Below are positions 17,250 through 25,898 of a stretch of DNA of 64,000 nt, one piece after another. The notes beneath the pieces were generated by a model. It searched no databases, had not been told where the DNA came from, and saw only the letters and a program-made list of their open reading frames with translations. Both the position numbers and the translations under genes were made by a program. Positions within the stretch are counted from its first letter, which is position 1. Each line of letters begins with the position of its first letter. This DNA is from Spirochaetales bacterium (GTDB taxonomy: Bacteria > Spirochaetota > Spirochaetia > DSM-2461): contig JAKSCK010000039.1 of NCBI GenBank assembly GCA_022360655.1, forward strand, positions 34,445 to 98,444. The letters are read 5' to 3'.

Positions 17250-19015
17250 TAGGCCACCTCTCCTCTCTTCTGGGTTTCTGCCAGAATGCTATTCAATTCT
17301 TTTTCAAATCCAGCAAATTCGGAGGATCCAAAAGCCGAGAAATTCATTTGCTTAAGAGCATTGATCATGCGCTTAAAATACGGAGCAACCTCTTCAAAGT
17401 TCTCAAAGAAATAATCCTGGTCACAAATGCTTTTCACCGTTTTTAAACCAAATTCCTGGCGATCCACCGAGGCAAATCGATCCACAGCATCAAAGGCATC
17501 TTGCTGAATCAGTGCAAAGTCAATCACCTCGCTTTTCCAGAAATCCACATGGTAATCCACTGGAACTCCATCATCTCCCAGGATGGAAATTTGATCTTGG
17601 GCTTCTTTTCCTCGGAGCAAACGATTTTTCAGAGACAGAACATCATCCACCCAAGCAGGACCTGAACGCTGAGTCAGGTAGGCGCGAATCTCTGGACTAT
17701 CCAAATACTTGGAGTAACTTTCTTGAGGATCAATGGCTGGGTACCGCTTAGAATCGGCCCGTTTTTGGGAAAGGGCATAGAAGCACTGTGCAGCCTTTTT
17801 GGTGGACTCTGTCACAGGTTCTTTGAGGTTACCTCCCGCAGGGGAAACGGTGCCCAAAAATGTGACGGAACCTTGTTCTCCATTGTTGAGAATCACGGAG
17901 CCCGCCCGGGCATAAAAATTGGCAATGATGGCAGAAAGATCCATAGGAAAGGCATCAGGACCAGGAAGTTCCTCCATTCGGTTGGACATTTCTCTCAGGG
18001 CCTGAGCCCATCGGGAGGTGGAGTCAGCTAAAAGAAGAACACTCAAGCCCATTTGCCGATAATACTCCCCTATGGTCATGGCGGTATAAACTGATGCCTC
18101 ACGGGCGGCCACAGGCATGTTGGATGTATTGCAAATGATGGTGGTTCGCTCATAGAGCTTCCGTCCGGTTCGAGGATCTTCTAATTCAGGAAACTCGGTG
18201 AAGATTTCCACCACCTCATTGGCTCGTTCACCACAGGCTGCCACAATGATGATATCGGCTGAGGCATTTTTACTGACAGTGTGCTGCACCACCGTTTTTC
18301 CACATCCAAAGGGGCCTGGAATGAACCCTGTTCCCCCTTCGGCCAACGGATTGAAGGTATCAATGATGCGGTACCCGGTTTCCATAAGTCGATTGGGACG
18401 GGGCTTTTCTGAATAGCAGCGTATGGGAACTTTCACCGGCCATTTTTGTGTCATGGTGAATTCTTTTTTCTCACCAGCATCATTCACAGCCACGGCCATG
18501 GTGTCATGAATGGTATACGAACCAACGGATGCAATGGACTCAATGGTCCATTGGCCCTTGAGAGCAAAGGGAACCATGATTTTATGGTTCACCCAATTTT
18601 CTTTCACCTCTCCGAGCCAATCCCCGGCTTCCACGCTGGCTCCTGATTCAACAAGGGGAGTAAACTCATAGTGTTTGTTCTCATCCAAGGGTGAAGTGTA
18701 CTCACCTCGTTGAAGAAAGAGCCCCTCTTTTTTATCAAGGTCATTTTGCAGCCCATCATAGTTCTTCGAAAGGAGCCCTGGCCCTAGTTCAACTTCCAGC
18801 ATTCCACCGGCAAAATGAACTGGAAGGCCCGTTCGCACCCCCCGTGTGCTTTCAAAACACTGAATGGATGCGACTCTTCCATTGATGCGAATCACCTCAG
18901 ACATCAATCTCTGTCCATCCAAAATCACATAAGCAATTTCATTCTGACTGACAGGACCATCCACTTCTACTGTGATGAGATTGGCTGTCACTCCTGTAAC
19001 TTTGCCTTGAGTCAT
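17249..19015 (-). CDS. ntpA: V-type ATP synthase subunit A (catalytic)
   Basis: 588 aa. Walker A is GPFGCGKT near residue 240, preceded by TFNPLAEGGTGFIPG. The A-type insertion (residues about 115-190) is present, and the Walker B region LSVLLLADSTSRWAQALREM and EELPGPDAFP follow. It hydrolyses or makes ATP in the cytosolic head. The start overlaps the stop of the DUF2764 gene by 4 bp. Confidence 0.98.
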   Translation of the reverse strand: MTQGKVTGVTANLITVEVDGPVSQNEIAYVILDGQRLMSEVIRINGRVASIQCFESTRGVRTGLPVHFAGGMLEVELGPGLLSKNYDGLQNDLDKKEGLFLQRGEYTSPLDENKHYEFTPLVESGASVEAGDWLGEVKENWVNHKIMVPFALKGQWTIESIASVGSYTIHDTMAVAVNDAGEKKEFTMTQKWPVKVPIRCYSEKPRPNRLMETGYRIIDTFNPLAEGGTGFIPGPFGCGKTVVQHTVSKNASADIIIVAACGERANEVVEIFTEFPELEDPRTGRKLYERTTIICNTSNMPVAAREASVYTAMTIGEYYRQMGLSVLLLADSTSRWAQALREMSNRMEELPGPDAFPMDLSAIIANFYARAGSVILNNGEQGSVTFLGTVSPAGGNLKEPVTESTKKAAQCFYALSQKRADSKRYPAIDPQESYSKYLDSPEIRAYLTQRSGPAWVDDVLSLKNRLLRGKEAQDQISILGDDGVPVDYHVDFWKSEVIDFALIQQDAFDAVDRFASVDRQEFGLKTVKSICDQDYFFENFEEVAPYFKRMINALKQMNFSAFGSSEFAGFEKELNSILAETQKRGEVA

Positions 19016-19851
19016 GCATCCACCTCCTGGTGGGTTAAATCGAGTATTTGCTGATGCAGGCCCTTCAATAAAGCATCAAGCCGCTGTTTCCCTTCCTGAG
19101 GAGAAAGGAAGAGCCACCGCTCCACATCCGCTATTTTGACGGCATAGGACAACACGGCGTTCCGGTGAAAAGGCTGCACATCCAAGGTTTCACTCAAACG
19201 CAACCATCGAAGGTCTGTGAGGATTTTTTCCCCGGAAAAAGGCTGATTCTGAACAAAGGTATCCAACATCATGGAGCAGTGTTCCAAATCCCCCCCCAGA
19301 CCAAAATCAGAGGAAGGATCTGTGGCAATCTTCTGAGAAAAATCATCAAACACCACAATGTCATCATGATAGGGCAATCCTGCTTGCCGACGAGAAAGAG
19401 CCAGGGCTAAATTCCGTTCCCGCATTTCCCAAATCAGATGCTGTTGAACAAAATCATCCTGGGGTTTGACTTCTCCCTGAACCAAGGCTTCCATCAAGCG
19501 TTGGAGGATGAATTCTTGAGGATGGAGAAAGGAGGGAGAATCTGGATGCTCCTGATATTCCCAGAGAATATCTTCAAATACTGGTATCAGTTCATCCCCA
19601 TTCATGAAGTCATGGATTTCATACAAGGATGGTGTTTGAAATTCAATCTGGTTGTTCTGTTTCTTCCCTACAATGAACTGGGCCAAATTTGACACATCAT
19701 GAAGAAGGAACATGGAGCGTAGAGCTCTATAATCTGGAACTGACAGCTCTTCCTGAGCCAATTGATGAAAAAGAGGATAGGGATGTTGGGAAAAAGAATC
19801 CACCTGGGAAAGCTCAGGCAGACTGGATACCAAATAGTAGTATTGTCCCAA
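19012..19851 (-). CDS. DUF2764 V-ATPase-associated subunit (C-like)
   Basis: 279 aa. The opening MGQYYYLVSSLPEL is the DUF2764 signature; this family occupies the position of subunit C in V-ATPase operons of spirochaetes, Bacteroidetes and chlamydiae. It is mostly helical, without membrane segments. It probably bridges rotor shaft and membrane ring, as subunit C/d does, but this is inferred from operon position. It lies 3 bp downstream of subunit E and overlaps subunit A. Confidence 0.85.
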   Translation of the reverse strand: MGQYYYLVSSLPELSQVDSFSQHPYPLFHQLAQEELSVPDYRALRSMFLLHDVSNLAQFIVGKKQNNQIEFQTPSLYEIHDFMNGDELIPVFEDILWEYQEHPDSPSFLHPQEFILQRLMEALVQGEVKPQDDFVQQHLIWEMRERNLALALSRRQAGLPYHDDIVVFDDFSQKIATDPSSDFGLGGDLEHCSMMLDTFVQNQPFSGEKILTDLRWLRLSETLDVQPFHRNAVLSYAVKIADVERWLFLSPQEGKQRLDALLKGLHQQILDLTHQEVDA

Positions 19852-19854
19852 GGT

Positions 19855-20475
19855 TTATTCTCCTTCAAAAAGAAGGTGGCGAATATGCCCTTTCAAAAAG
19901 GAACGGAAGAACTCCTCAAAATCGGCATCAGAGAAAGAAAGGACATAGGAGCCATCCAGAGATTCAATGCGGAAACCAGCCACGAGACGGGGGGAAAATT
20001 GGATTTCCGGCACTGTGTGGAGTTCGGCTTTCAAGACATCCGCGAGTTTCTTTGCAAAGACGCCAGAATGCTCTTCACCAAGGACAAGAGCCATGTCAGG
20101 AACAGAGTGATGAGCATCATCCCCCCAGGACTTCATGGCCAAAAGGATGAGTTCACTCAGAAGTTCCTGGGAGGAAAGCGATTGTGCAATTCCTTGGGAA
20201 AGAAGAGAGTGGCAAAGCGCATTGGTGATATTTTGCTTCACCATGGCCTGCGCTTGTTGTGCGGCCATGGCCAATTCTTTTTGAGTTCGAAGTTGCAACT
20301 CGGCAGCTCGTTTTTCCGCTTCTTGAAGAATGCGCTGGGCATCGCTTTCTGCCTGCGCACGAATATTCATGGCATCTTTCTGCGCCTGGTCTCGAAGGCT
20401 CTGCCCCTCAACTTTGGCTTTTTCCACACCATCACGATACAAACGTTGGGTGAGTTCTTTTAATTTGTCGCTCAT
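19855..20475 (-). CDS. ntpE: V-type ATP synthase subunit E (peripheral stalk)
   Basis: 206 aa. The first 100 residues are a long charged helix (KAKVEGQSLRDQAQKDAMNI, KRAAELQLRTQKELAMAA), the peripheral stalk coiled coil; the remainder is the globular head contacting subunit B. It is the first gene of the operon, with a clear GAGGAG site before the ATG. No canonical promoter could be picked out in the 100 bp upstream. Confidence 0.92.
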   Translation of the reverse strand: MSDKLKELTQRLYRDGVEKAKVEGQSLRDQAQKDAMNIRAQAESDAQRILQEAEKRAAELQLRTQKELAMAAQQAQAMVKQNITNALCHSLLSQGIAQSLSSQELLSELILLAMKSWGDDAHHSVPDMALVLGEEHSGVFAKKLADVLKAELHTVPEIQFSPRLVAGFRIESLDGSYVLSFSDADFEEFFRSFLKGHIRHLLFEGE

Positions 20476-20577
20476 GGTTCTCCTCTCGAACCTCCAAGAA
20501 TTTTGTTTGAAACTTTTCTTTATAGCTGATGTCCAAGATAGGTTTATCCATTCAAGGGGATACTCCAGTCCTTGGAC

Positions 20578-21516
20578 TTAGGGGAGGGAACATCCAGCCC
20601 CGCGATAAAGTTCATACCACTCCTTACGGCTCAAAGTGATTTCTGCAGCCTGTGAAAGGGAAATGAGTCGTTGAGCATTGGTTGTTCCCACAATGGGTTG
20701 CATGGCGGCTGGATGACGCAGAAGCCATGCAATCGCAATGGCCTCAGGTGTGCTCCCCTTCTCTTCTCCCATCCTTTTGAGAGACTGATTCAATGTGGCG
20801 TATTGTGGATGATTAATCACACAGCCCTCAAAGAATCCCACTCCTAAAGGAGACCAGGGTTGTAGAGTAACATGATTTAATTGGCAATAGTTCACAATTT
20901 CATCACCTGGAACCGTTGAGCTGCGCGGTGTCGAAACACCGTCATGAGGAGCCATTCCCACCCGCATGCTCTGTTCTATGAGATGAGGTTGGCCTAGACC
21001 TAATTGGATTTGATTAGTGACAATGGGGGTGTCCAATGCGGATGTCAGCAATTGCATCTGGTAGGAGTTCATATTGCTCACCCCAAAATGAAGGACTTTC
21101 CCCTCTTTTTTGAGCTGATGAATGGCCTGAGCCACTTCCTGAATATCCATGAGGGCATCGGGCCGATGGATCAGCAGGACATCAATGTAATCGGTATCTA
21201 ATCGCTTTAAGATGCCTTCTGTGGAATGGCGTATATGCTTGGCAGAGGAGTCATAATAGCCATCACAGATTCCACATTTTGATTGGAGAATAACGGCATC
21301 TCTTGGAATCTCTAGACGGCTCAATGACGATGCAAAAACCTCTTCTGACTTTCCTTGTCCATAAATATCCGCATGATCAAAGAAGTTCACGCCAACCTCT
21401 ATGGCCGTAGAAACGAGGGCGTCAATCTTGGCGTCCCCCATTCCGGCAATCCTCATGCACCCCAAACCAAGGGGGGGCACCCGCAGATTACTATTCCCGA
21501 GGGTCATTCTTCTCAT
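20578..21516 (-). CDS. Aldo/keto reductase
   Basis: 312 aa from the ATG at 21516, which has GGAG five bases ahead; an upstream in-frame ATG at 21537 lacks one. It is an NAD(P)H-dependent TIM barrel. The catalytic tetrad residues are visible: Asp and Tyr in FFDHADIYGQGKSEE, Lys in ILQSKCGI, His in VLLIHRPDAL. The cofactor region is GTTNAQRLISLSQA. It is closest in wording to the YdhF group of oxidoreductases. Substrate unknown. It lies just downstream of a GC-rich repeat and opposite no partner gene. Confidence 0.9.
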   Translation of the reverse strand: MRRMTLGNSNLRVPPLGLGCMRIAGMGDAKIDALVSTAIEVGVNFFDHADIYGQGKSEEVFASSLSRLEIPRDAVILQSKCGICDGYYDSSAKHIRHSTEGILKRLDTDYIDVLLIHRPDALMDIQEVAQAIHQLKKEGKVLHFGVSNMNSYQMQLLTSALDTPIVTNQIQLGLGQPHLIEQSMRVGMAPHDGVSTPRSSTVPGDEIVNYCQLNHVTLQPWSPLGVGFFEGCVINHPQYATLNQSLKRMGEEKGSTPEAIAIAWLLRHPAAMQPIVGTTNAQRLISLSQAAEITLSRKEWYELYRGAGCSLP

Positions 21517-21669
21517 AATGCTCCGAAGTATAGGCATAAATGGTCCATGAGGCCCAGAGAAAGAAGGTGAATAAAATCTGAAGTTTCATTTATTCCTGTT
21601 CAGGTAAAGATTTTCAGATGAATTCATTTGAGATGAATGGGGCCTCGATCCTAGGGCTTTTGCGATAGC

Positions 21670-21780
21670 GATTGAAGCGAAAAGCCCGCAGACCGGCGGG
21701 CCTGAGTTGGGGCGGAGGGAACGGAGCCCTAGAACTCAGGCCAAGAAGGCGGGCGAGGACTTGCAGCGGAAAGCGCGGGG
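21670..21780 (+). repeat. GC-rich dispersed repeat, copy 1
   Basis: A 111 bp segment beginning GATTGAAGCGAAAAGCCCGC is almost identical to 39631-39741. Internal pairing is conserved: CCCGC with GCGGG near the left end, and GAGTTGGGGC with the GCCCTAGAACTC half in the middle. It ends in GAGGACTTGCAGCGGAAAG. It occupies the 21538-21867 gap between the divergent aldo/keto reductase start and the AEC permease stop. Nothing else was seen in the gap. It resembles REP-like intergenic elements. Confidence 0.85.
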
Positions 21781-21867
21781 GCGCTGGCGATAGGCCCTTT
21801 CATGTTCTCTTCAATTTGTTGGGGGAAAGTGATGGGCGCCCATCGCCCAAGATTGTCTGAAGATGAT

Positions 21868-22779
21868 TCAACACACCAGTTTTATGAGTATGGGCAAGAG
21901 AATGAATCCTGGCAGGAGGGTTCCAATGGCAAGGTTGGCGGCGAGAGTTTCATCGCTCTGATGTTGTTGGGCCACGATTTGGATGAAGGTGGCGGTGGGG
22001 GCGGCAATGTGGAGCAGAAGGGTTCCAGCTCCTTCTTTGGGAAGGGGAATGAGGAGAAGCAGGGCAAGAAGTCCCAGGGGAAGGAGGAGCATTTTGATGA
22101 GGGCAATGTGAATGAGAGCTGATATGGATTGAGTGAGTTTCTTCATGGGCCCCACGCTGGCCCCAAGACTGAGTAGAGCCAGAGGGATGGTGCAGTTTCC
22201 AATGCTGCTCAGTGCATTCTGGAAGAGGGGTGGCAAAGTGTATGGAGTGAGTCCCAAAAGAAAGGCCATGAATAAGGCAAGAAGTGGAGGTTGAAAGAGG
22301 GCTACGAGGATGGTTTTCAGAGGATTGGTTTTGGATTGGATTGATTTCTGATGGAGAACTTGAGGCACGTAGATCCAAAAGGCCAAATCATGGACAAGGG
22401 AAAACAGGGTGGAATACAAAAGCCCGGTGGGTCCATATAGGCTCACACTCAGAGGCAGGGCCACATAGGTGAGATTTCCAAAAGATGCGGAGGCCCGGAG
22501 TATGCCCTGTTCCGGTTGTTTTTTATGACAAAACACAGAATGCGCAATGCCGATTTGCATTCCCAAGCTAAGGAATGCAAGGAGGAGAAATTGTGAGAGG
22601 TTTTGAAGGGGAATGCCCCTCAATGCAGAGGGAACGGTGGCCAGTATGAGGGCTGGTGTGGTGAGGTTCACCAGAATGAGGGCCATTCCTTTTCGCACGG
22701 AAGGTCGGAACATCCCCAACCGGGATACCCCATGACCAACAAGGATGATGAGGGTCATGGAGAGGAGTGGGGTGATCAT
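21868..22779 (-). CDS. AEC family permease (auxin efflux carrier type)
   Basis: 303 aa, about ten hydrophobic helices in two inverted halves, without signal peptide. The opening LIILVGHGVSRLGMFRPSVRKGMALILVNLTTPALIL matches the AEC family, where an Asn-containing NLTTPALI segment is typical of the first half. Members export or take up small organic anions such as malate. The start overlaps the sulfatase stop by 4 bp (ATGA), so it is co-translated with the sulfatase and may move a product of that pathway. A paralogue lies at 61967-62869. Confidence 0.85.
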   Translation of the reverse strand: MITPLLSMTLIILVGHGVSRLGMFRPSVRKGMALILVNLTTPALILATVPSALRGIPLQNLSQFLLLAFLSLGMQIGIAHSVFCHKKQPEQGILRASASFGNLTYVALPLSVSLYGPTGLLYSTLFSLVHDLAFWIYVPQVLHQKSIQSKTNPLKTILVALFQPPLLALFMAFLLGLTPYTLPPLFQNALSSIGNCTIPLALLSLGASVGPMKKLTQSISALIHIALIKMLLLPLGLLALLLLIPLPKEGAGTLLLHIAAPTATFIQIVAQQHQSDETLAANLAIGTLLPGFILLPILIKLVC

Positions 22780-24281
22780 GCTTCGGCAACGCGGTCCATC
22801 GGGAGAGGGGCTTTGTCCATTTCAGCAGACAAGGCCGAAAGCAACAGCTGATTTTTCACTCCTTGGGACTCAGGATGATCCCAAAGATTGGTGAGCTCTC
22901 CTGGATCGGTTTGTAGATCATAGAGTTCACCATATTCCCGATCATAGTAGACGGTGATTTTGTACCGTGAATCAATGTAGGTGCGCAGATTCACCGTTGT
23001 GGGCTCATGCTGATTCTCACAAATCACCCGGTTTCGGAAGGGCTGGGAGGGATTGGTAAGGAGAGGAGTCATGTCCTTTCCGGCCATGGTGCGGGGAGCT
23101 TGGATTCCCATGGTGGCCAGGAAGGTAGGAGCAAGATCAATGAGGGAAAGGAGTTGGCTGGACTTTACGCCCTGAGGAATAAGGTTGGGACAGGCGGCAA
23201 TGAAGGGAACTTTGATGCCATCATCATAGTGGAAAGCCCCTTTGGCCGTGAGATTGTGATGACCAAGATAATGACCATGATCGGTGGTGAACACCACGAG
23301 TGTGTCCTCACTCTGACCATTTTCTTCCAGCCTATCCAGAATTTTTCCTATGTAATGGTCCATCATGGAAACCATTCCATAATAGATGGCCATATCTTTT
23401 CGCAGGTTTTCTTCCTCTTCTCGATGACAGTGAAATCCATGAATCTGCTTTCCCGTTTCTTTATATGAGGAGAAATCAGGATGGAGTTCTTGGGTTTTTT
23501 GAATATGGGGAGGACTGTCCTCATGCTCTCCAGGATGGGAGGGAGGCAGTGTGATGGTGGCCGGATCATACATGGAGGCCCAGGGTTCTGGAACAAGGTA
23601 ATCCGGATGGGGGTCAAAGAAGGAGGCCCAGAGGAAGAAGGGGGTATCCGTGTTCTTATGCGCATCCAACCGAGCACAGGTGCGTTCAGCAATCCAGGTG
23701 TCATAATGAAATTCTTCCGGGATGGGCCAGGTATGACGAATGGTTTCATCCATGGTTCCTGTGGGAGCCAAGAAATATTCCCGCCAGTTCTTGCAACCCT
23801 TCTCTTCCATCCAAAGAGCATAGTGCTGCCCCACATGCGCTTCATTGGTATGATTCCGAGCCAATTCATAATGGTTAAAGCCATAGAATTTCTTGGTATA
23901 TGTTTTCCAGAATTCCAAATCCTGAAGCACTGGATACGCTTCTAATGAGGGATGGTCTGGTGTGGATGCAAGGGGTTGAAAATGAGCCTTGCCAATGAGC
24001 TCACAACTCATGTTGTTGGAAGCCATAGAGTCCCCAATGGTGGGGACATCCTGGGGAAGTGCGGTTCCCAAGGACCAGGCACCATGCTGTGAGGGATAGA
24101 GTCCAGTAATCCAAGAGGCTCGTGTGGGTGTGCAAGTGGGATTCACCGTGTAGGCCCGTTCAAAAAGGGCACCACGAGCTGCCAGTTTATCTAAATTGGG
24201 GGTTTGGATTTCCGGATTGAGAACCCCTAGGGTGTTCCAATGCTGTTGATCACTGGTGATGAATAATACGTTCTTTGCCAT
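22776..24281 (-). CDS. Type I sulfatase (formylglycine-dependent)
   Basis: 501 aa with a GGGAG site before the ATG. Metal-binding start FITSDQQHWNTLG, then the sulfatase signature CTPTRASWITGLYPSQHG with Cys50 as the residue expected to become formylglycine (C-x-P-x-R). A second metal site is FTTDHGHYLGHH. No signal peptide, so it would act in the cytoplasm on an imported substrate. It lies downstream of GH4 and ABC import genes and overlaps the AEC permease. No formylglycine-generating enzyme or anSME is in the window. Members of this superfamily can also hydrolyse phosphodiesters or phosphonate esters, so the substrate is open. Confidence 0.88.
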   Translation of the reverse strand: MAKNVLFITSDQQHWNTLGVLNPEIQTPNLDKLAARGALFERAYTVNPTCTPTRASWITGLYPSQHGAWSLGTALPQDVPTIGDSMASNNMSCELIGKAHFQPLASTPDHPSLEAYPVLQDLEFWKTYTKKFYGFNHYELARNHTNEAHVGQHYALWMEEKGCKNWREYFLAPTGTMDETIRHTWPIPEEFHYDTWIAERTCARLDAHKNTDTPFFLWASFFDPHPDYLVPEPWASMYDPATITLPPSHPGEHEDSPPHIQKTQELHPDFSSYKETGKQIHGFHCHREEEENLRKDMAIYYGMVSMMDHYIGKILDRLEENGQSEDTLVVFTTDHGHYLGHHNLTAKGAFHYDDGIKVPFIAACPNLIPQGVKSSQLLSLIDLAPTFLATMGIQAPRTMAGKDMTPLLTNPSQPFRNRVICENQHEPTTVNLRTYIDSRYKITVYYDREYGELYDLQTDPGELTNLWDHPESQGVKNQLLLSALSAEMDKAPLPMDRVAEA

Positions 24282-24401
24282 GAGATTCTCCCGTTCATGC
24301 CTTTATTCAGTTTTTTAGATGGCCCATTTCACGGCCAGTTGCATGAGAAAAGGTTCAAGAAATGGGCTGTCAAAGAATTCCCTGATGATTTTTCAAAATC
24401 G

Positions 24402-24431
24402 ACCCTCTTGAACGAAAACGTTCAAGAGGGT
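24402..24431. terminator. Perfect 13 bp hairpin between GH4 and sulfatase genes
   Basis: ACCCTCTTGAACG (24402-24414), loop AAAA, CGTTCAAGAGGGT (24419-24431). On the minus strand it is followed by a short T-rich run. It lies 66 bp after the GH4 stop and 120 bp before the sulfatase start, so it is either a partial terminator or an mRNA-stabilising hairpin that separates the last two genes from the rest of the sugar operon. Confidence 0.6.
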
Positions 24432-24496
24432 TTGGGACTGTGTTCCTTCCTCAAGAAGGGATTCCCCAGGTCCATATTCAGAGTTTTTCAAACAAC

Positions 24497-25795
24497 CTAG
24501 CTCAATGAAGGAATCCAGGAACCATGGGCCGCAATCAAATCATCACAAAGGGAAACAATCTCATCTGTGGACAACTCTGCTGCTGTATGGGGATCGAGCA
24601 TGGCAGCTTGATACACCAAGTCTTTCTTTTTCTGCAGGGCCGCTTCGATGGCCACAAGCTGAACATTGATGTTGGTTTGATTGAGGGCGGCACATTGGAC
24701 CGGAAGAGTTCCCATATGACAGGGCGTGATTTTTCCCTTTTCTGCGACGCAGCTCACTTCCACAATGGCCTGGGAAGGAAGGTTATCGATGAGTCCTGTG
24801 TTCTGCACATTTCCTGCAAAAACATAGGGACCACTTCCACCTGCTAAGGCTTCGATGATGTAGGAGGCATATTCTTTGGAGCGCTCATGTTCCAAGGTAT
24901 CTCCATTGAGGAGTTCAGTGCGCATGTCATTCCATTCTGCACTTTGCTTAATGCAACGCCGGGGGTATTCATCAAGAGGTATGTTGAATTGTTCAATCAG
25001 TTCTGGTTTATGGGATTTGATGAACCAGGGACTGTATTCTGCATTATGTTCGCTGGATTCAGTGACATAGTAGCCAAAGCGGCGCATGAGTTCATAACGA
25101 ACCATGTCATCATGGGGTGTTTCTCTGGCAAAGCATTTTTCCCGGATCTCCGGGTATAAATCCTGTCCATCTTTTGTGACAGAGAGAACCCATGCCATGT
25201 GATTGATGCCATAAACCTCGGCTGTCACTCCATCCAAATCCATACCAATTGGTTCTAAAAGCTCTGGAAGCATTTCCTGAACACTGTGACAAAGTCCAAT
25301 GGTTTTGATGGGAGAGGCCTTGAGGGCCGCACCGGTCACAATGGCCATGGGGTTCACATAATTAATGAAGAAGGCATGGGGACAAACCCGTTCCATGGTT
25401 TTGAGAAAATCAAGAACCACGGGGATGGTTCGGAGACCTCGAAAGATTCCACCAATTCCTAAGGTGTCACCAATGGTTTGTCGTAAACCATATTTTTTAG
25501 GGATTTCAAAATCCGTGACGGTGCAGGGTTCATAACCACCAATCTGAACAGCGTTCACCACATAATCGGCCCCTTGAAGAGCTTCTTCCAAATTCAAGGT
25601 TGCCATGATTTGAGCCTGGCAGGAATACTTGGCTGCAAGATTACGGAGCATCCTTTCTGAATCGGCTAAGCGATTCTCATCAATGTCATACAACCGATAG
25701 GTGGAACCTTTCAGCCCCTCGGCTAAGAGGCAGTCGCCCAAAACATTTTTTGCAAAGATGGTGCTTCCTGCACCCAGAAAAGAAATAACAGCCAA
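24497..25795 (-). CDS. GH4 family alpha-galactosidase/alpha-glucosidase
   Basis: 432 aa. The start is a TTG with AGGAG upstream; the N-terminus MAVISFLGAGSTIFAKNVLGD is the complete NAD-binding fold of GH4, so no further residues are missing. Metal ligands are Cys169-His170 (GLCHSVQ) and His199 (GINHMAW); NPMAI completes the site. GH4 enzymes cleave glycosides by an NAD- and manganese-dependent redox mechanism. The CHS metal motif fits the alpha-galactosidase (MelA)/alpha-glucosidase (AglA) branches and not the 6-phospho branches. Part of the sugar operon, downstream of two binding proteins. Confidence 0.92.
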   Translation of the reverse strand: MAVISFLGAGSTIFAKNVLGDCLLAEGLKGSTYRLYDIDENRLADSERMLRNLAAKYSCQAQIMATLNLEEALQGADYVVNAVQIGGYEPCTVTDFEIPKKYGLRQTIGDTLGIGGIFRGLRTIPVVLDFLKTMERVCPHAFFINYVNPMAIVTGAALKASPIKTIGLCHSVQEMLPELLEPIGMDLDGVTAEVYGINHMAWVLSVTKDGQDLYPEIREKCFARETPHDDMVRYELMRRFGYYVTESSEHNAEYSPWFIKSHKPELIEQFNIPLDEYPRRCIKQSAEWNDMRTELLNGDTLEHERSKEYASYIIEALAGGSGPYVFAGNVQNTGLIDNLPSQAIVEVSCVAEKGKITPCHMGTLPVQCAALNQTNINVQLVAIEAALQKKKDLVYQAAMLDPHTAAELSTDEIVSLCDDLIAAHGSWIPSLS

Positions 25796-25821
25796 AGTAA
25801 GTACACTCCTGTCTTTGAAAT

Positions 25822-25847
25822 TCCCTGGAATCCATTGATTCCAGGGA
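25822..25847 (-). other. Intercistronic hairpin downstream of binding protein gene
   Basis: TCCCTGGAATC (25822-25832) pairs with GATTCCAGGGA (25837-25847) around a four-base loop, between the binding protein stop and the GH4 start. Such hairpins commonly protect binding-protein mRNA from 3' decay and lower expression of downstream genes; here there is only a weak T tract. Confidence 0.6.
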
Positions 25848-25898
25848 GATGTTGCACGGTGGAGTTCTCATTTGAGAACAAGGACTCCACATAATGAA

